Source of the DNA: Eutypa lata
Lineage: Eukaryota > Ascomycota > Sordariomycetes > Xylariales > Diatrypaceae
Assembly (NCBI GenBank): GCA_022661535.1
Contig: JAKULF010000013.1
Span: forward strand, 930,001 to 994,000
DNA length: 64,000 bases
Direction: 5' to 3'
This document shows, in pieces, positions 1 to 11,254 of this stretch. The notes beneath the pieces are model-generated. The model had not been told where the DNA came from, did not search any database, and saw only the letters and a list, made by a program, of their open reading frames with translations. Both the position numbers and the translations under genes were made by a program. Every line of letters begins with the position of its first letter. Position 1 is the first letter of the stretch.

Positions 1-62
1 TGAAATCCCTCCGTATTAGCATAACTAGCCTCTGAGGTGAGTTATCATCGTGGAGATCTCAC

Positions 63-551
63 AATGCATCACAAGCTCGTCACCTGGCGACGCGGGAACT
101 TGCTCGCCACCGAGTTGGGTGTCTATATAACAAATTAGTATGCTATTTAGTAGGGCTCTCCTAGGAAAAGAAAAGCTGTGCTGATATTTATTCTTACCTT
201 GAAGTGTCGAAGCCCAAGTGCACCACTGTCCCGTAGACGCGCCGCAGTTTCTGTATAGCAAATCAGTGGACCATCCCAGTGGTTACATGTTGATAATACC
301 TACGCGGCGGGATCCTCAAATGATACAGCAAGTGCTTGAATCAAGTCACCGCCACTGGTACCCATCCCAGGCCATAGGGCCAGGCGCTCTTCTTGAGGAC
401 TTGGCACGTCAGGCAAGACTAGAGTCGTTGTCGCCTCCCGGATCCAGGACGCCGTCGGGCCTAGAGAGAAGTACGGTCCGAAGCCGATGGTATCCTGGGC
501 GCTCGCAATACCGAGGGCGGCAGCAAAGGCAAGGCTAGCAATGTGATGCAT
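63..551 (-). CDS. Secreted protein of unknown function, 5' part only
   Basis: The start is the ATG at 551. The first 18-19 residues form a signal peptide (hydrophobic core LAFAAALGIA, cleavage probably after ASA before QDT), so the product is likely secreted. Three exons are visible (304-551, 198-250, 63-122). They are separated by introns with donors GTAGGT and GTAAGA and acceptors ACAG and ATAG, and the phase is kept across both. A further donor GTGAGA follows at 62. The next exon must lie beyond the left edge, because every acceptor inside the window gives a stop or an implausible frame. The mature part has motifs LALWPGMGTSGGDLIQ, a Cys-bearing segment NCGASTGQWCTW, and GGEQVPASPGDELVM. 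It resembles widespread fungal secreted proteins with a beta-sandwich look, but I cannot name a catalytic function. Moderately sure it is a real gene. Confidence 0.7.
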
Positions 552-1457
552 ATCTTCGATAAAGCAAAGGCTGGTTTAATAGTATATACAATGATGCTAT
601 ATTTGAAAACAAAACCACAAACTATTCCTGGAGGGATCTTCAACCGAGAATTGAAGTCTTGGAACCGACCGTATTTAAGTACATATTTTGTGTGGAATTA
701 CCTAATTATTCATGTCGATTAATATCGGCCGTTCATCAACCCATTCCCAGGATGTCGGGTCTCAAACCTCCCCTGATCCTTTCATATGTAACTAGCTTTG
801 GTCCAATTTATCCGTTTCCATTTTGATGCATAGAAAACACCTTCTACGTCGTATTGTTTCGAAACGGCGGACAATTTTCCTCCAGACGGGCGTCTCGATT
901 ATAGTATGTGGGGGTCGTCCAAGGAACCAATCCGTTCTTGGCTGGTCCCCCGCAATGCCTCAAGAGGTCCAGAATTTCAGGGGCAAGGAGCAATAGTAAA
1001 TACCCATGTCAAGTCTCGGATTGGAAGAATTATACGAAGTGTTGTAACTGTGATTACAACTCTGGTAATTAGGCGTACCTATTTACTCCATTTAGATACA
1101 TCAGTATTCAGTCCGCAGCAACAAAAATCCTTTGGCTCTTCCAGCCAGTTTCGGCCACCTTATAATGTACATAGTTACAGCAAACTGGCCATTCTCGATC
1201 TCCACCAATTGGTTCTCTTGACAACGTATCCTCTTAGCCAGTGAATACATGATCATGATTCCTCACTTTGTTCGCAGGTCCACCATTAATAACCTAACTA
1301 AACACAATATGCTTAATCCTAGGTAAAGCCAAGAAAGAGAAGAAGTTCTTCTACCGCTGCCCGTGAACACTAGCCATGTAGTACAGACAAGCTTGAACTT
1401 CTGCGCTGAGTGGCCTAATGCTCACATGAGCTATTGACATTACTCAGACGACTCCCT
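552..1457. other. Gene-free spacer between two minus-strand genes
   Basis: This stretch contains the promoter of the secreted-protein gene and the 3' flank of the dynamin gene. Reading frames here (for example 906-1244 on +) have no recognisable motif and no splice-supported extension, so no gene is called. Confidence 0.5.
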
Positions 1458-3619
1458 TCATCCCCGAGTCTTCGTAGAGGGCTGGTATTTTTTCAAATGC
1501 TTCAGTTCGGTCAAAGCGCTCTCAAGTGCAGACAGTTTTTCGAGTGCCTGCGATCTCTCGGCTGCCGATTCGTCACTTTCGCCCGCGATCCGTTGTGTCT
1601 CCTCATCCGAGAGCTCGTAGATAACTTCCGCCGCTAATAGTTCAGGGAGCTTCTGGATTAGGCATCTTTCGATGGCAAGAACGCTGACGTCGTCGATTAC
1701 CTTTTTGAGGGCAACCTATCTCAAGTTAGTCTAATTCGTTCTCGGCCGGGAGTAGGACTTATTGTTACCTTGTAGTATGCACGCATAGTGTCCGTCGCAA
1801 TGGACGCCGAGTAGCTATCCATATCAGGCTCTGTAGCCACGAGTCTGTCAAGTAGAGCAGCCTTCTGAGAAGAAAAGCTGGACTGACTCATAGAGATGCT
1901 AGTGGATGTTTCAAAGAAAGCGTCGACTTGTTTCTCTAAGCGCTGCCGGTGTCTTTGGGCTTGGATCTTCTGCAAGCTTTCCGTAAGATAGTGGTTATAC
2001 GTGATGGGATGCCCTGAAAGATGTGGATCGAGGATTTCCTCCATCTTTGAAGCCAAATTCTTCTGCAGTTTCTCCATCGAGGGAGCAATGATCTCGCGTA
2101 AAATTGCGCTCGAAGTTGCTTCATTTGTGACATATCGGAGTGCCGATATGACGGTTGCGTAAGCAGAATCGAATGTTTGCTCCAAAATGCCATGTATGAG
2201 GCTTTGCCACGGTTTGCATTGTTGTCTAAATAGTTCAGCGACGATAAGGGGGTTGTAAGTGCCAGGAAGCTCCCGACCACGGCTATCCTTCATTAAGTCT
2301 TTAACCTCTTTAATATATTCGGACCGTTTAATATTCCGCGGATTAGGAACATCCGACGGCGTACCCTCGATGATGATCTTTGCATGCCCCTGGGTACGCA
2401 TTTCATCCGCAAATTCGACAAGTTTATTTTGTACAACAGCTCGTAGGCGTCTTTCATGAATCTTGGGACCATTCGCACCGCTGAAGAAGGCGTCTATATA
2501 TAGGCCGTCAATGGCAGCTTTAACCAGATTGGTGAATCCTCCGGTGAGCTTGAGTAGGTATCGTCGCTGCTCTGCGGATGTGATTCTCGATTCCCCTAGC
2601 CTTTTTAGCCTATTTCGGCAGTCTTTGATGCCATTTTCCACATCGTCGACAACGTGAGGGAGCTGATTGAGAATCTGGTCTTTCAGAACGTTACTCAGCC
2701 GTGTTCTTAGTGAGGAAACACCTAACTGCGATGGTCTAAGTGTCGCCCAAACTCCTCTGGAAAAGAATTCAGACTCCGCTGAATCGCGTTCTTCCATCGA
2801 TACTTGGCGGGTCGCGTAGCTCCTGTTGCGCAAAACGTGCCATCCCAGTCGGAATTTCACATCGTTGTTCCGAGCAAGTTCTATGTAGAACCGCTCGCTA
2901 TCAGAACCTTCATCTAAGGTGTCTGGCTTAGTGATGAGGCCTAGGGTGCGGGTACCATCTGGGTCAAGGTGGCGAGAATGCTGAGTGATTTGTTGGAGAG
3001 CGAAGTCACTCTTCGCAGATACAACAGTCAAGATGATGCTGCGCGGGCTCTTCATGTAGTCAAGGACAAGTGACTTGACAAGCCGCGCGCCTTTCGTCGT
3101 CTGGTCTTTATTCCCGGCCAAGAACAGCCCAGGAAGATCGACCATAGTCAGATGCGGCTGAGACGGTCCTGAGATCTCGACACGGAGAACGTCAGAACTG
3201 AAAACTTTGCCATTCTGGTTGAGGCCCATTGCAATATTCGCATCATTGACAACTTGACTAAAGTCGAAGTTATCGGGAGCATTGGTGAAGGATTCCAGTC
3301 TAGTTCTCTCCTCTTGGGAGCGACTAGAGTCAGGAAGAATAGAGACATGGGCATTGGCCTCGGGGGCACGGCGCAGGATTAGCTCTGTTGCAAATCGTGT
3401 ACAAAGGGTATCCTTTGCTGGAAAAGCCACTCCAGAAATAGCTTCTAGCACAGAGCTTTTGCCAGAAGATTGGTCACCACACACGACAATCTGTGGTAGG
3501 TCTACGAAGCGACTGATGCCATGGGACCTCAATCGGTCGATGATATCAAGTAAGTCGCGACCATCCTTGGCCTGTAGGTTCCCATTGTCTCTGGGCTGGA
3601 TCTTCGTGAATTGGACCAT
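1458..3619 (-). CDS. Dynamin-family large GTPase with GED
   Basis: Dynamin-like GTPases hydrolyse GTP to remodel or divide membranes, or in some fungal clades have unassigned roles. The model has two exons (1769-3619, 1458-1715) joined across a 53-nt intron (GTAACA...ATAG, phase 0), giving 702 residues. The ATG at 3619 is preferred because the upstream in-frame extension begins with TTG and adds no conserved sequence. The G domain shows the P-loop GDQSSGKSS at 48-56, the switch-II DLPG at 161-164 and TKPD at 230-233. The middle/stalk region follows. The short second exon encodes the GTPase effector domain (KKVIDDVSVLAIERCLIQKLP) and ends LKKYQPSTKTRG. There is no PH or proline-rich domain, so this is the short fungal dynamin-like type and not an endocytic classical dynamin. 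The family call is firm; the cellular role is unknown. Confidence 0.9.
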
Positions 3620-5046
3620 AGCTGCATAAGAGTTTCTAGGAAGATGATAGAGATGGATAGTATGTTGGAAGAAGGTTGGGTTAGGTAGGGAAGTTGTAGT
3701 CAAGCAGGTACATTGAATACTTCAGACATAAATGCGTAAACTGACCAGTCCGTAAATTGAAGCTTCATGGATGACAATCAGATAGTTTATATCTTCTTAG
3801 CGGATTTGTGTGATGGAAGGTGATGATACCAAGGACAAGTAGGTGGGAAGGTTGGGGGAGTTGTCGCGTATTAGTCGGTCCTAGGTAGTTGTACGTAGAT
3901 GGTGTAGGCACGTAATGGTAGGTACAGATGTGTACTCCCTAATCAACTCGGGTGGTTGCACAACTACATACACGGGTACCTGACCAAGTAAGTAATATAC
4001 CTACATGTAGGCCCCTACGTGTATTGAATGATGGGAAACAAATTGTGCTGCATAGTAAACTTGATAGTAAACTTGAAGTTTCCTAGTGGAATATAGTAAG
4101 TATTTTCTTTTTGATTCAAATATCTAGGTAGCCACTGCGTAAAGTAACAGAAAATGTCCATCAATCTACAATATTTGAATATAGGGGTATTTATTACATA
4201 TTAATACGTAAGAGCAATTATGAACCGACGTTGGATGTCAAGGTCTGATAGCGCGCAGTGTTTAAACATTACCATCAGGAAATATCAATACAATCAACGA
4301 TGCATACCTAGATATATAGCCTAGATGGGTGGTACCTGCCTGGTCTTACACGCAATAGATACGACAAGAAATGTTTTGACTATCTGTCCGAAATTTCCGT
4401 GACGTCCAACCCAAGTTTAGGTTTTTGAGTGACTTTGAAGGGATTCAAAGGGTAGTTGAATGTATTTGTGTCGCATTTTTCTACCACGAGCAAGACTTGC
4501 TTCATGCTGTAGGCTCATCCCTTGCAAAAGTGACGAGTGCTAGCCCATGTTCGTCATATTATCATTATCCGCTTGTTCATGCTGCATAGAAGTCATCGCA
4601 CTTTTCTTCAATATTAACCTCAACCAATTTAGTGGTGCTCAACTGGTTTCACGGGGATTTCAATCCGTTTGCAAATATTACAGTATTATAATTTGCTATA
4701 TTCTGATCGTTACTTCTGCCCCTATAGTCATAGGGTTGAATTAGGGGTCACTAGCGCTATAAATGGCGGCCCGGCCCGGTCCATGGTGTGAATGTGCACT
4801 TTAAATCACATGCACCTGCAGCCACAACTGCCACTGCGTAACTATGTAGGTACTCTTTAAAGGTTATGCAGTCACAGTGCTCCCAACTTAACACGTGAGA
4901 GGATGTGAAAATAGTTCTTGTACTACATCAAACTCCAACATAAATGGTTCAATTCATATATTTCCATACACTAGTCCAACTTAGAAACATGTGTGATATG
5001 TGGATCGCGAACTTGGCATCCGTTACTTAGGCCATGATAATGATGG
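3620..5046. other. AT-rich gene-free spacer
   Basis: This is the upstream region of the dynamin gene and the 3' flank of the GFA gene. It holds several copies of the recurrent TAGGTA-type motif, including a perfect 12-bp palindrome CCTACATGTAGG at about 4000-4011. The frame 4547-4744 on + has no support. Confidence 0.5.
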
Positions 5047-5612
5047 TTATTCTTCCAACGTTTCTCCATTGCGCACAACCTTGAACTTGATTGTCCCAGG
5101 GAAATCGGGCTCCCAGGGGTGACGGTGAATCGCGAAAGTCTCCATCTCCGGTTGAGGGATACGCGGGAAGATCCCCAGCTTCAGAATAACCATGTCGGGG
5201 GACAGGCTCGTCTCCGACTTGATGGGGCTATGTGACCGGAGCGGGGGTTGGATCAGCTCTCCAACCCTCTATGAAGAGGACTGTAAATTTGGAGCACTCA
5301 CTTTCCATCAACGCTGCAGAACGATCTCAGAACCGGGTTACCTGACAAGGTGTCGTAGTCATGGTACGTTTTCAAAGTTCCCGACGCATCGTGGATCTCG
5401 ACCTTGCTCGTCTCGATGGCGAAATTGGCACCCGCGAAGCTGCCCGAAACTTTGCGGCAATTGGCGCAGTGGCAGACATGACCGCGAGGGCGCGTGAATA
5501 GCTCCGAGTCGTGGATGGTAACGCGGATAGAGCCACACAGACAGGTACCCGTTATACCGTCCGCGAATTCGTCGATGGGGTGCGCTTTGGGATCTCCCGT
5601 CAATGAAGCCAT
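5047..5612 (-). CDS. GFA/CENP-V-fold zinc protein with degenerate fourth Cys site
   Basis: GFA-family proteins bind zinc through CxC and CxxC pairs; the prototype acts on S-hydroxymethylglutathione, but most fungal paralogues have unknown substrates. Two exons (5302-5612, 5047-5227) join across a 74-nt intron (GTGAGT...CATAG), giving 163 residues. Phase decides the acceptor: nearer AGs all lead to stops. Visible motifs are CLCG (Cys24, Cys26), HVCHCANCRK (Cys47, Cys49, Cys52) and RSFC (Cys99). The family then expects a second Cys in FCxxCG, but the sequence reads SVDGN, so the position is Asp102. The rest is normal and includes LKLGIF, the HRHPWE tail and a sensible stop. So this is either a diverged protein with altered zinc binding or a gene starting to decay. 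The fold assignment is confident; activity is doubtful. Confidence 0.8.
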
Positions 5613-6988
5613 AGCTAAGTCGGTTTATATACGACGTGTTTTGATGAGAGTTTTCGAGTGAGAAAAAGAGACTGATGCGGCATTAATTATTGGCGCTCCT
5701 TTGTATAGTCGCATCTTCGAAGTTCAAATAAGCTTCTCCAATCTGGCCAAGAGTTCGAGAGCTGCCTAAGACGTAAAAGCCACTAATGCAGTATGATGAT
5801 TCAGTACCCAGAATGCCTCCACACACCATAGTTGCTGATTTGTGCTCATCCAAAACATCACGTTTTCTTACCTTCCAATCACGAGATCGATGCAAGGTTA
5901 CCTGAGTATTGCTACCTTAGCTTCATCTACTACACTACCCTTTGCGCATCTCAGCGATACGCCGTCAATGGTAGCCGTTTTACTATGCTACATTGCTTCA
6001 CAGAGACAGGCCCCCCAGGATGTATATGGTCGCTTTGCTAAGTGCGTTTTATCTTTGAGATAGGTGCAGGTTCAATTACGCGTGGCGAATACGTCGATGT
6101 GTATTATGAACAGCACCCCCCCTTAAACTTTCCAATGCGGGAGGTTCCTGGGCTGAGAAAGGGTCTCGACAGGTCCTCCACAGTGATAGTTCGCCACATA
6201 TATATGTTCAAAATGAGGGTACATAAGCTGTCTTCTAGACGTAGCTGTAATACCTCAGTTGTCGAAATAAAAGAAAGTGTGGTAAATGATGAAATATCCA
6301 GCGATATTCACATGTCCCGACCTCTTCTACAAAGTTAACTTCAAAGACCCATACCTGCACCATGTCGAAAGCTCCAAACACTCGTAATGATATCCATCCT
6401 GTCTTCAAACACCCCAACACTGAGAATAGTTCGGACATTTTAAGAGGATGCATTACGTAGAGATAGTAGCCAGCGGGAGTAAAAAGCATCCTGTCGTAAT
6501 ATTCCTTAAACATATTAGAGACGGTTAACTAACAGGCATATGAATAAAACAGCACCGTTCTCACAGAAGGTAGGTAACACTGTCTCTCAATATTCCCTTG
6601 TTATTGGTGACCTTGGCGCTGCTGAGATATCTAGTCTTCCCCGGCTCGCCCTTTTACCCGAGGATTGGAAAATATTGCTACTAGCACCTCGTGCCCTCGG
6701 GAATACAGATACGCGAGCACAATGACAGCTTGCACGAGCTCTTCATTGTAGGTGACCATAGTATCGAGAAATGTCAGGACGTCTTCTATGCTTTCCCCGA
6801 GGCTACAGGAATGGTCCATGGATGATTTATACGACCGCAAGCCAGAAACTCAATCCCGTAGGCAACTTCTGGACTATACCTCTATATAGCTTGTCTTTGC
6901 AACTTCTCTTCCTACTTATTTATCTCTCTTTCCTTTCCCGATCTGCCTCCTACTTTAGTAGGATTTCTCTCTTCAATATTACTCACAT
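5613..6988. other. AT-rich spacer with unassigned short frames
   Basis: No supported gene. The minus-strand frame 6235-6513 begins with ATG, has a hydrophobic start (YYLYVMHPL) and a possible donor GTATGG after FDMVQ, but no second exon could be matched. Other frames are short and featureless. This may be decayed coding DNA next to the adenylation-domain relic. Confidence 0.4.
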
Positions 6989-7453
6989 TTGAGCCAATGC
7001 CAACCTTTTCAGGAAAAGCAGCAGCTGACTTCAAATGTTGTAATATGCCGACATCGCCACCACAAGGACGATGCCATTGTAGCAAGTAACGGCGAGAAGA
7101 TCGCGCCCGCGTTAATTGAGTTAACCGACATAACCCCATTCTACCATATCAGCAGTCTCCTCATCAAAGGTGCCATGGTTGTCAGGCGAGGCCAGTTCCA
7201 ACCCATGGCGTTGATCGAGCTCGCCGATGAGATCCCCCCCCAACCAGCGCCAGATGACGCTCCCGCACGAGAAGAGCTCATCGATAAACTACTACCAGCC
7301 TTGGCTGAGGCAAACCAGCACGCACCGGCATACGCGCAGCTAGACCGGTGCCACGTTCTTGGACCCACGGCGGCCTATCCACCCCTTAGGACAGGGGAAG
7401 ATCCAGCAAACGTAAATTACCGGCTCTACGAGGACGTCACGGCCGCGTATTAA
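6989..7453 (+). pseudogene. Relic of an NRPS-like / carboxylate-reductase adenylation domain (C-terminal subdomain)
   Basis: The translated frame matches the layout of the C-terminal lid of fungal adenylate-forming enzymes of the NRPS-like/aminoadipate-reductase type. It has a hinge-like KDDAIVASNGEKIAP, then VVRRGQFQPMALIEL, then the helix EELIDKLLPALAEANQHAPA, and finally a segment at the place of the usual RAGKGT(V)xR motif. That last segment is altered (LRTGEDPANVNYRLYEDVTAAY), so the catalytic lysine region is lost. The frame has no ATG before an internal Met at 7172, and nothing of the large N-terminal A domain is visible upstream. A stop follows directly where a carrier-protein domain would begin. 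I read it as a leftover of a deleted gene. The family likeness is from memory of the fold, not from a search. Confidence 0.6.
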
Positions 7454-8792
7454 GCAGCTAATGATGGCTATAATGGGACCAATTGGGGTGAGAAGCCTGA
7501 GAGCAGCCTCGGCTGGGCGTGGCGAGATTGTAGACCTATTTTCCGTATAAGATAATGGAGGCTAGTTCACTTAGAGTGACTTTCATCTTGTTCCGACAGG
7601 TGAGAAACCGGCAGGACGCATGTTTAAAGGTCTGTCGTTTTAAATAGTAAAAAGTATAGCTCTACATGATCTAGGTAAATATCTAGGTAAATAGAAAGCC
7701 TGCTTCTTCGCATAATACATATCATATAGGCCTTTAGAGCTTAGTAGCTATATAGAGGGCACATGACATATTTTCCCTGTGCGTAGGTATTCTGTGAGAA
7801 CGGGGTCATAGTGGCTCAGCCCCCTCCCCCCCCCAAAAATCGCATCTCAGACGAGTGTTCAGAAATCTAGAATCATAATTATAGATGTACTAGTAATGAA
7901 CTTTAATAAAGGAGTCGGTCTTTAGAGAGATCTGACATATATATCCCATAGGTTATATTGAACTTGGAAATATAAAAATAACACTTGTTTTAAGAATAAA
8001 AGCATTCAAATCCTGTTTGATGTTTACACCGCGTCCACAAGCAACTGCCGAAATGGCCTCTCCGGTTTTGTGGGGGAAATAACACCCTGCCCTGGTTGTT
8101 TGAGTATAGCGTCGGATCTGGCGACGAGCATAAACGCGTATCCCCACACCAATAATTACATACCTACCTAGCAGGTAACTACTCGATATGGCCCTTAAGT
8201 TACAGTGAAAGCACGCATTTGGGCTAGCTAAATAGATGGACGAGCCGAATGATTACTTATCAAAGATCTCTGTGAAAGCATGACATGTTTCCAAACATCA
8301 TCATGCAGGGGAGGATTCGGATCTCGGCGCTAGATCTGGTAGAAAACCTCGGCCTACTAGAGGGTCAGAGTCGCAATGCTTTAGATCTTATCACTAATCA
8401 GGGCTACATAGTTATAGTAATGGGCATAGTGTTATTAGGGGTAGAACCGACGGCGCGGGTTAACTACCCAGAAGAGCAGTAACTTGATGGATCAGGTTGC
8501 AATAGAACAATGACCGAAGAAACCACCCCCGGTTTATGATACCCACCTCGGTCAGCGCTCGACACTAAACCCCATGGTCCCGAGATGGTCCCGGCCGTAA
8601 TGACGATTAATTACAACCCCCAGAACTACCTACCGTAGCATCAGCAATGAGCAGGGCGGGGCAAGGTATCTAGCAGTTAGCTGACTCGGGGAGTATTAAA
8701 ACGCGACGGGTTCCAGACCTCTTTTTCTCTCTCTACATGATGTCCCTTCCGACGTCACCCATTATACCATAATAATAAATACCCAAGTCAGG
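7454..8792. other. AT-rich spacer upstream of the tannase gene
   Basis: Short frames at 7953-8147 (-) and 8285-8482 (+) show no recognisable domain. A CT-rich run (about 8719-8738) just upstream of the esterase start is typical of filamentous-fungal core promoters. Nothing else is evident. Confidence 0.45.
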
Positions 8793-10735
8793 ATGCGGCT
8801 ATCCAATCCATCCTCACTCGCGCTAATGGCATCGTCAGCGGCAGCGGCGGCGGCGGCAATGGACTGCTCGACGGCGACGTTCGAGGCGATCCTCGCCTCG
8901 GTCCCGGAGGCGACGGTCAGCTACGCCGGGGCCGTGGCGAAGAACGGCTCGTTCGGGATCCCGTCCCTGGCCTTCCCGACCAACGCGACGAGCCTGCCGG
9001 CCGTATGCGCCGTCTCGATCAACTTCCGGTCGTCGGACGACTCGTCGTACAACTTCGGCCTGTTCTTGCCGGACGCTGCGGCGTGGAACGAGAGGTTCCT
9101 GACGACGGGGAACGGGGGGTTCGGAGGCGGCATCAATTGGTATGTAAAAGTGTAATCAGGTCGTTGACCTGCGCATTTAGTTCGTTAAAACGGATCTTTG
9201 GTCTACCGCTGGCTTCGGTTTTGTTCGGTTTGCTTTTGCTTTGGTTTTTACGAGAAGAATGAAAAGAAGAAGAAGAAGAAGAAAAACGCGCCTAAGAGTA
9301 CCTAGGTAATAGCTAACGAACTATATGTATGATACCACAGGCCGGATATGGGTCGGATGTCCCATTACGGGTTCGCCACGATGTCGACAGACACGGGGCA
9401 CAACTCGACGTCGGACGACGCGTCGTGGGCGCTGAACGCGCCCGAGACCATCGTCGATTGGGGCCACCGGGCGATGCACGGCTCGGTGACACTTGCCAAG
9501 TCCACCATCAGCGCGTACTACGGCGTCGGGGACGGGGGCATCAAGTTTTCGTATTACGCGTCGTGCTCCACTGGCGGACGCCAGGGGCTGCGCGAGGTCC
9601 AGCTGCACCCGGACTCGTTTGATGGTATTGCTGTTGGGGCTCCGGGTAAGTCAAGCCATCTATACTTACCTAGTTATACTTTTCGGTTCTAGATGAGATT
9701 TGGAGCTAATTCTCAAACCTCTGTTGTTGCGGTTATTCAGCCTGGTGGACACCTCACCTCGCAGCCGGAAGTCTCAAGATGCCGCTGGACAACCTGCCCG
9801 AAGACGGGCCAGGCCACATCGACAGCTCGCTGTTCCCGGCCATCGAGGCGGAGATGATCAAGCAATGCGACCCGCAAGACGGCGTGACGGACGAGATCGT
9901 CAGCGACCCGTCGGGCTGCAACTTCGACTTCGAGGCCCTCCTGTGCACGTCTAACGGTGGAAACAGCAGCACCGCCACCAACTCTACCGACTGTCTCACG
10001 ACGGAGCAGCTGAAGACCGTCTACGCGGCTTACACCGACTGGGTGGACACGGACCAGACCTTCATATTTCCCGGTCTGGCGCTGGGCGCATCGCCGTCGT
10101 TCATGTTCAGTGCGCCCTCCGACTACGGCTTCGGCCTGTTCAAGTACTTCGTGTACAACGACACGGAGTGGGACTACGCGTCGCTCTCGTACGCGGACGT
10201 CGAGGCCGCCGACGCCATCGACCCGGGGAACGCGGCGGCGGACGACTTCGCGGCGCTGGAGGCGTACCAGGAACAGGGGGGCAAGGTGCTCATGTACCAC
10301 GGAGGGGCGGACCCTTTGATCCCGGTCGGCAGCAGCCTGGTGTTCTACCAGACGCTGTACCAGACGCTCGCGCCGCAGGGGGTGGACCTCGACGCGTTCT
10401 TCCGGTTCTTCCTGGTCCCGGGGATGAGCCACTGCTCGAGCTCGGCCACGGCGCCGTGGTACATATCCGGGGGCAGCCAGCAGCTCGCGGGCACGACGCA
10501 CTCGGTCCCGGGGTACGAGGACGCCGACCACGACGTCGTGCTCGCCGTCATGAAGTGGGTCGAGGAGGGCGCGGCGCCCGAGAAGCTCGTCGCCACCAAG
10601 TTCACGGACGACGATGCCTCCAAGGGCTTGCAGAGCCAGCGCCCGCTTTGCGTGTATCCCAAGCAGGCGAGGTATGTCGGGTCTGGGGACGTGAACCTGC
10701 CCGAGAACTGGGAGTGTAAGAGCCTTTACGAGTGA
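8793..10735 (+). CDS. Secreted tannase / feruloyl esterase family hydrolase
   Basis: This family hydrolyses ester bonds of gallate (tannins) or ferulate on plant cell-wall polysaccharides outside the cell. Three exons (8793-9139, 9341-9645, 9741-10735) with introns of 201 and 95 nt give 548 residues, and phases agree throughout. An N-terminal alanine-rich hydrophobic stretch serves as signal peptide. The hallmark CS-D-HC arrangement is complete: Cys191-Ser192 in CSTGGRQG, Asp408 in GGADPLIP, and His448-Cys449 in PGMSHC, so the enzyme should be active. Other family landmarks are ERFLTTGNGGFGGGI, GHRAMH and AVGAPGAWW. Coding sequence is strongly GC-rich at third positions, unlike the AT-rich flanks. 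Whether gallate, ferulate or another ester is the substrate cannot be decided from sequence. Likely induced on plant material, which is inference only. Confidence 0.93.
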
Positions 10736-11254
10736 GTAGATGGGTAAAATGGGCATAGGTACATAGTTTGCCCTCACGTGCTGTAAAAAGATGTTACTAG
10801 TGTAGATAGATAATGAACGGTTTTCTTGCCAATTATCCTTTCTTTTCTTCTGTGACATTACGTAGGCGCACTAACTAGGAGATATGTCAGGCTCCTATAC
10901 AAGAAAAGTATCGAGGCATAGAGAAAGAGAAAGTGCTTCACATTCAGATTTGAGATTGGAGGATATAGCCATCTTCCGGCGTATAAATTACACAGCAACT
11001 AGGAAAACTCAACCTGGTAGGGCTTGTCTTCCGAAAACCACAAGTGGCATGAGTCATCACATGAATTCAGATTACATATCATATCATTAACGTCAACTTC
11101 ATCTATTCACTCCCTGTCCCTCTAGTTAGACACTACAAAGTCCGACCAATTGACCTCATCTCACATCACAATCATCACATCAAACCATGCATAGACCTAA
11201 AAGCACACCGCAGCACGACCCAACCAACCAGACCACCACCACGACCAAAACAGA
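10736..11254. other. Convergent 3' spacer
   Basis: This holds the 3' ends of the esterase (+) and Arp10 (-) genes. No gene or structural RNA is evident. Confidence 0.5.

Noticed and set aside
906..1244. Plus-strand frame of 112 residues
   Set aside because: No domain, no splice-supported extension, average base composition of a spacer.
3620..3703. N-terminal extension of the dynamin to a 660-residue upstream frame
   Set aside because: The extension begins with TTG, not ATG, and has no conserved sequence; the ATG at 3619 gives the normal start. The frame's own 3' end also lacks the spliced GED exon.
7953..8147. Minus-strand frame of 64 residues
   Set aside because: Too short, with no support beyond chance openness.
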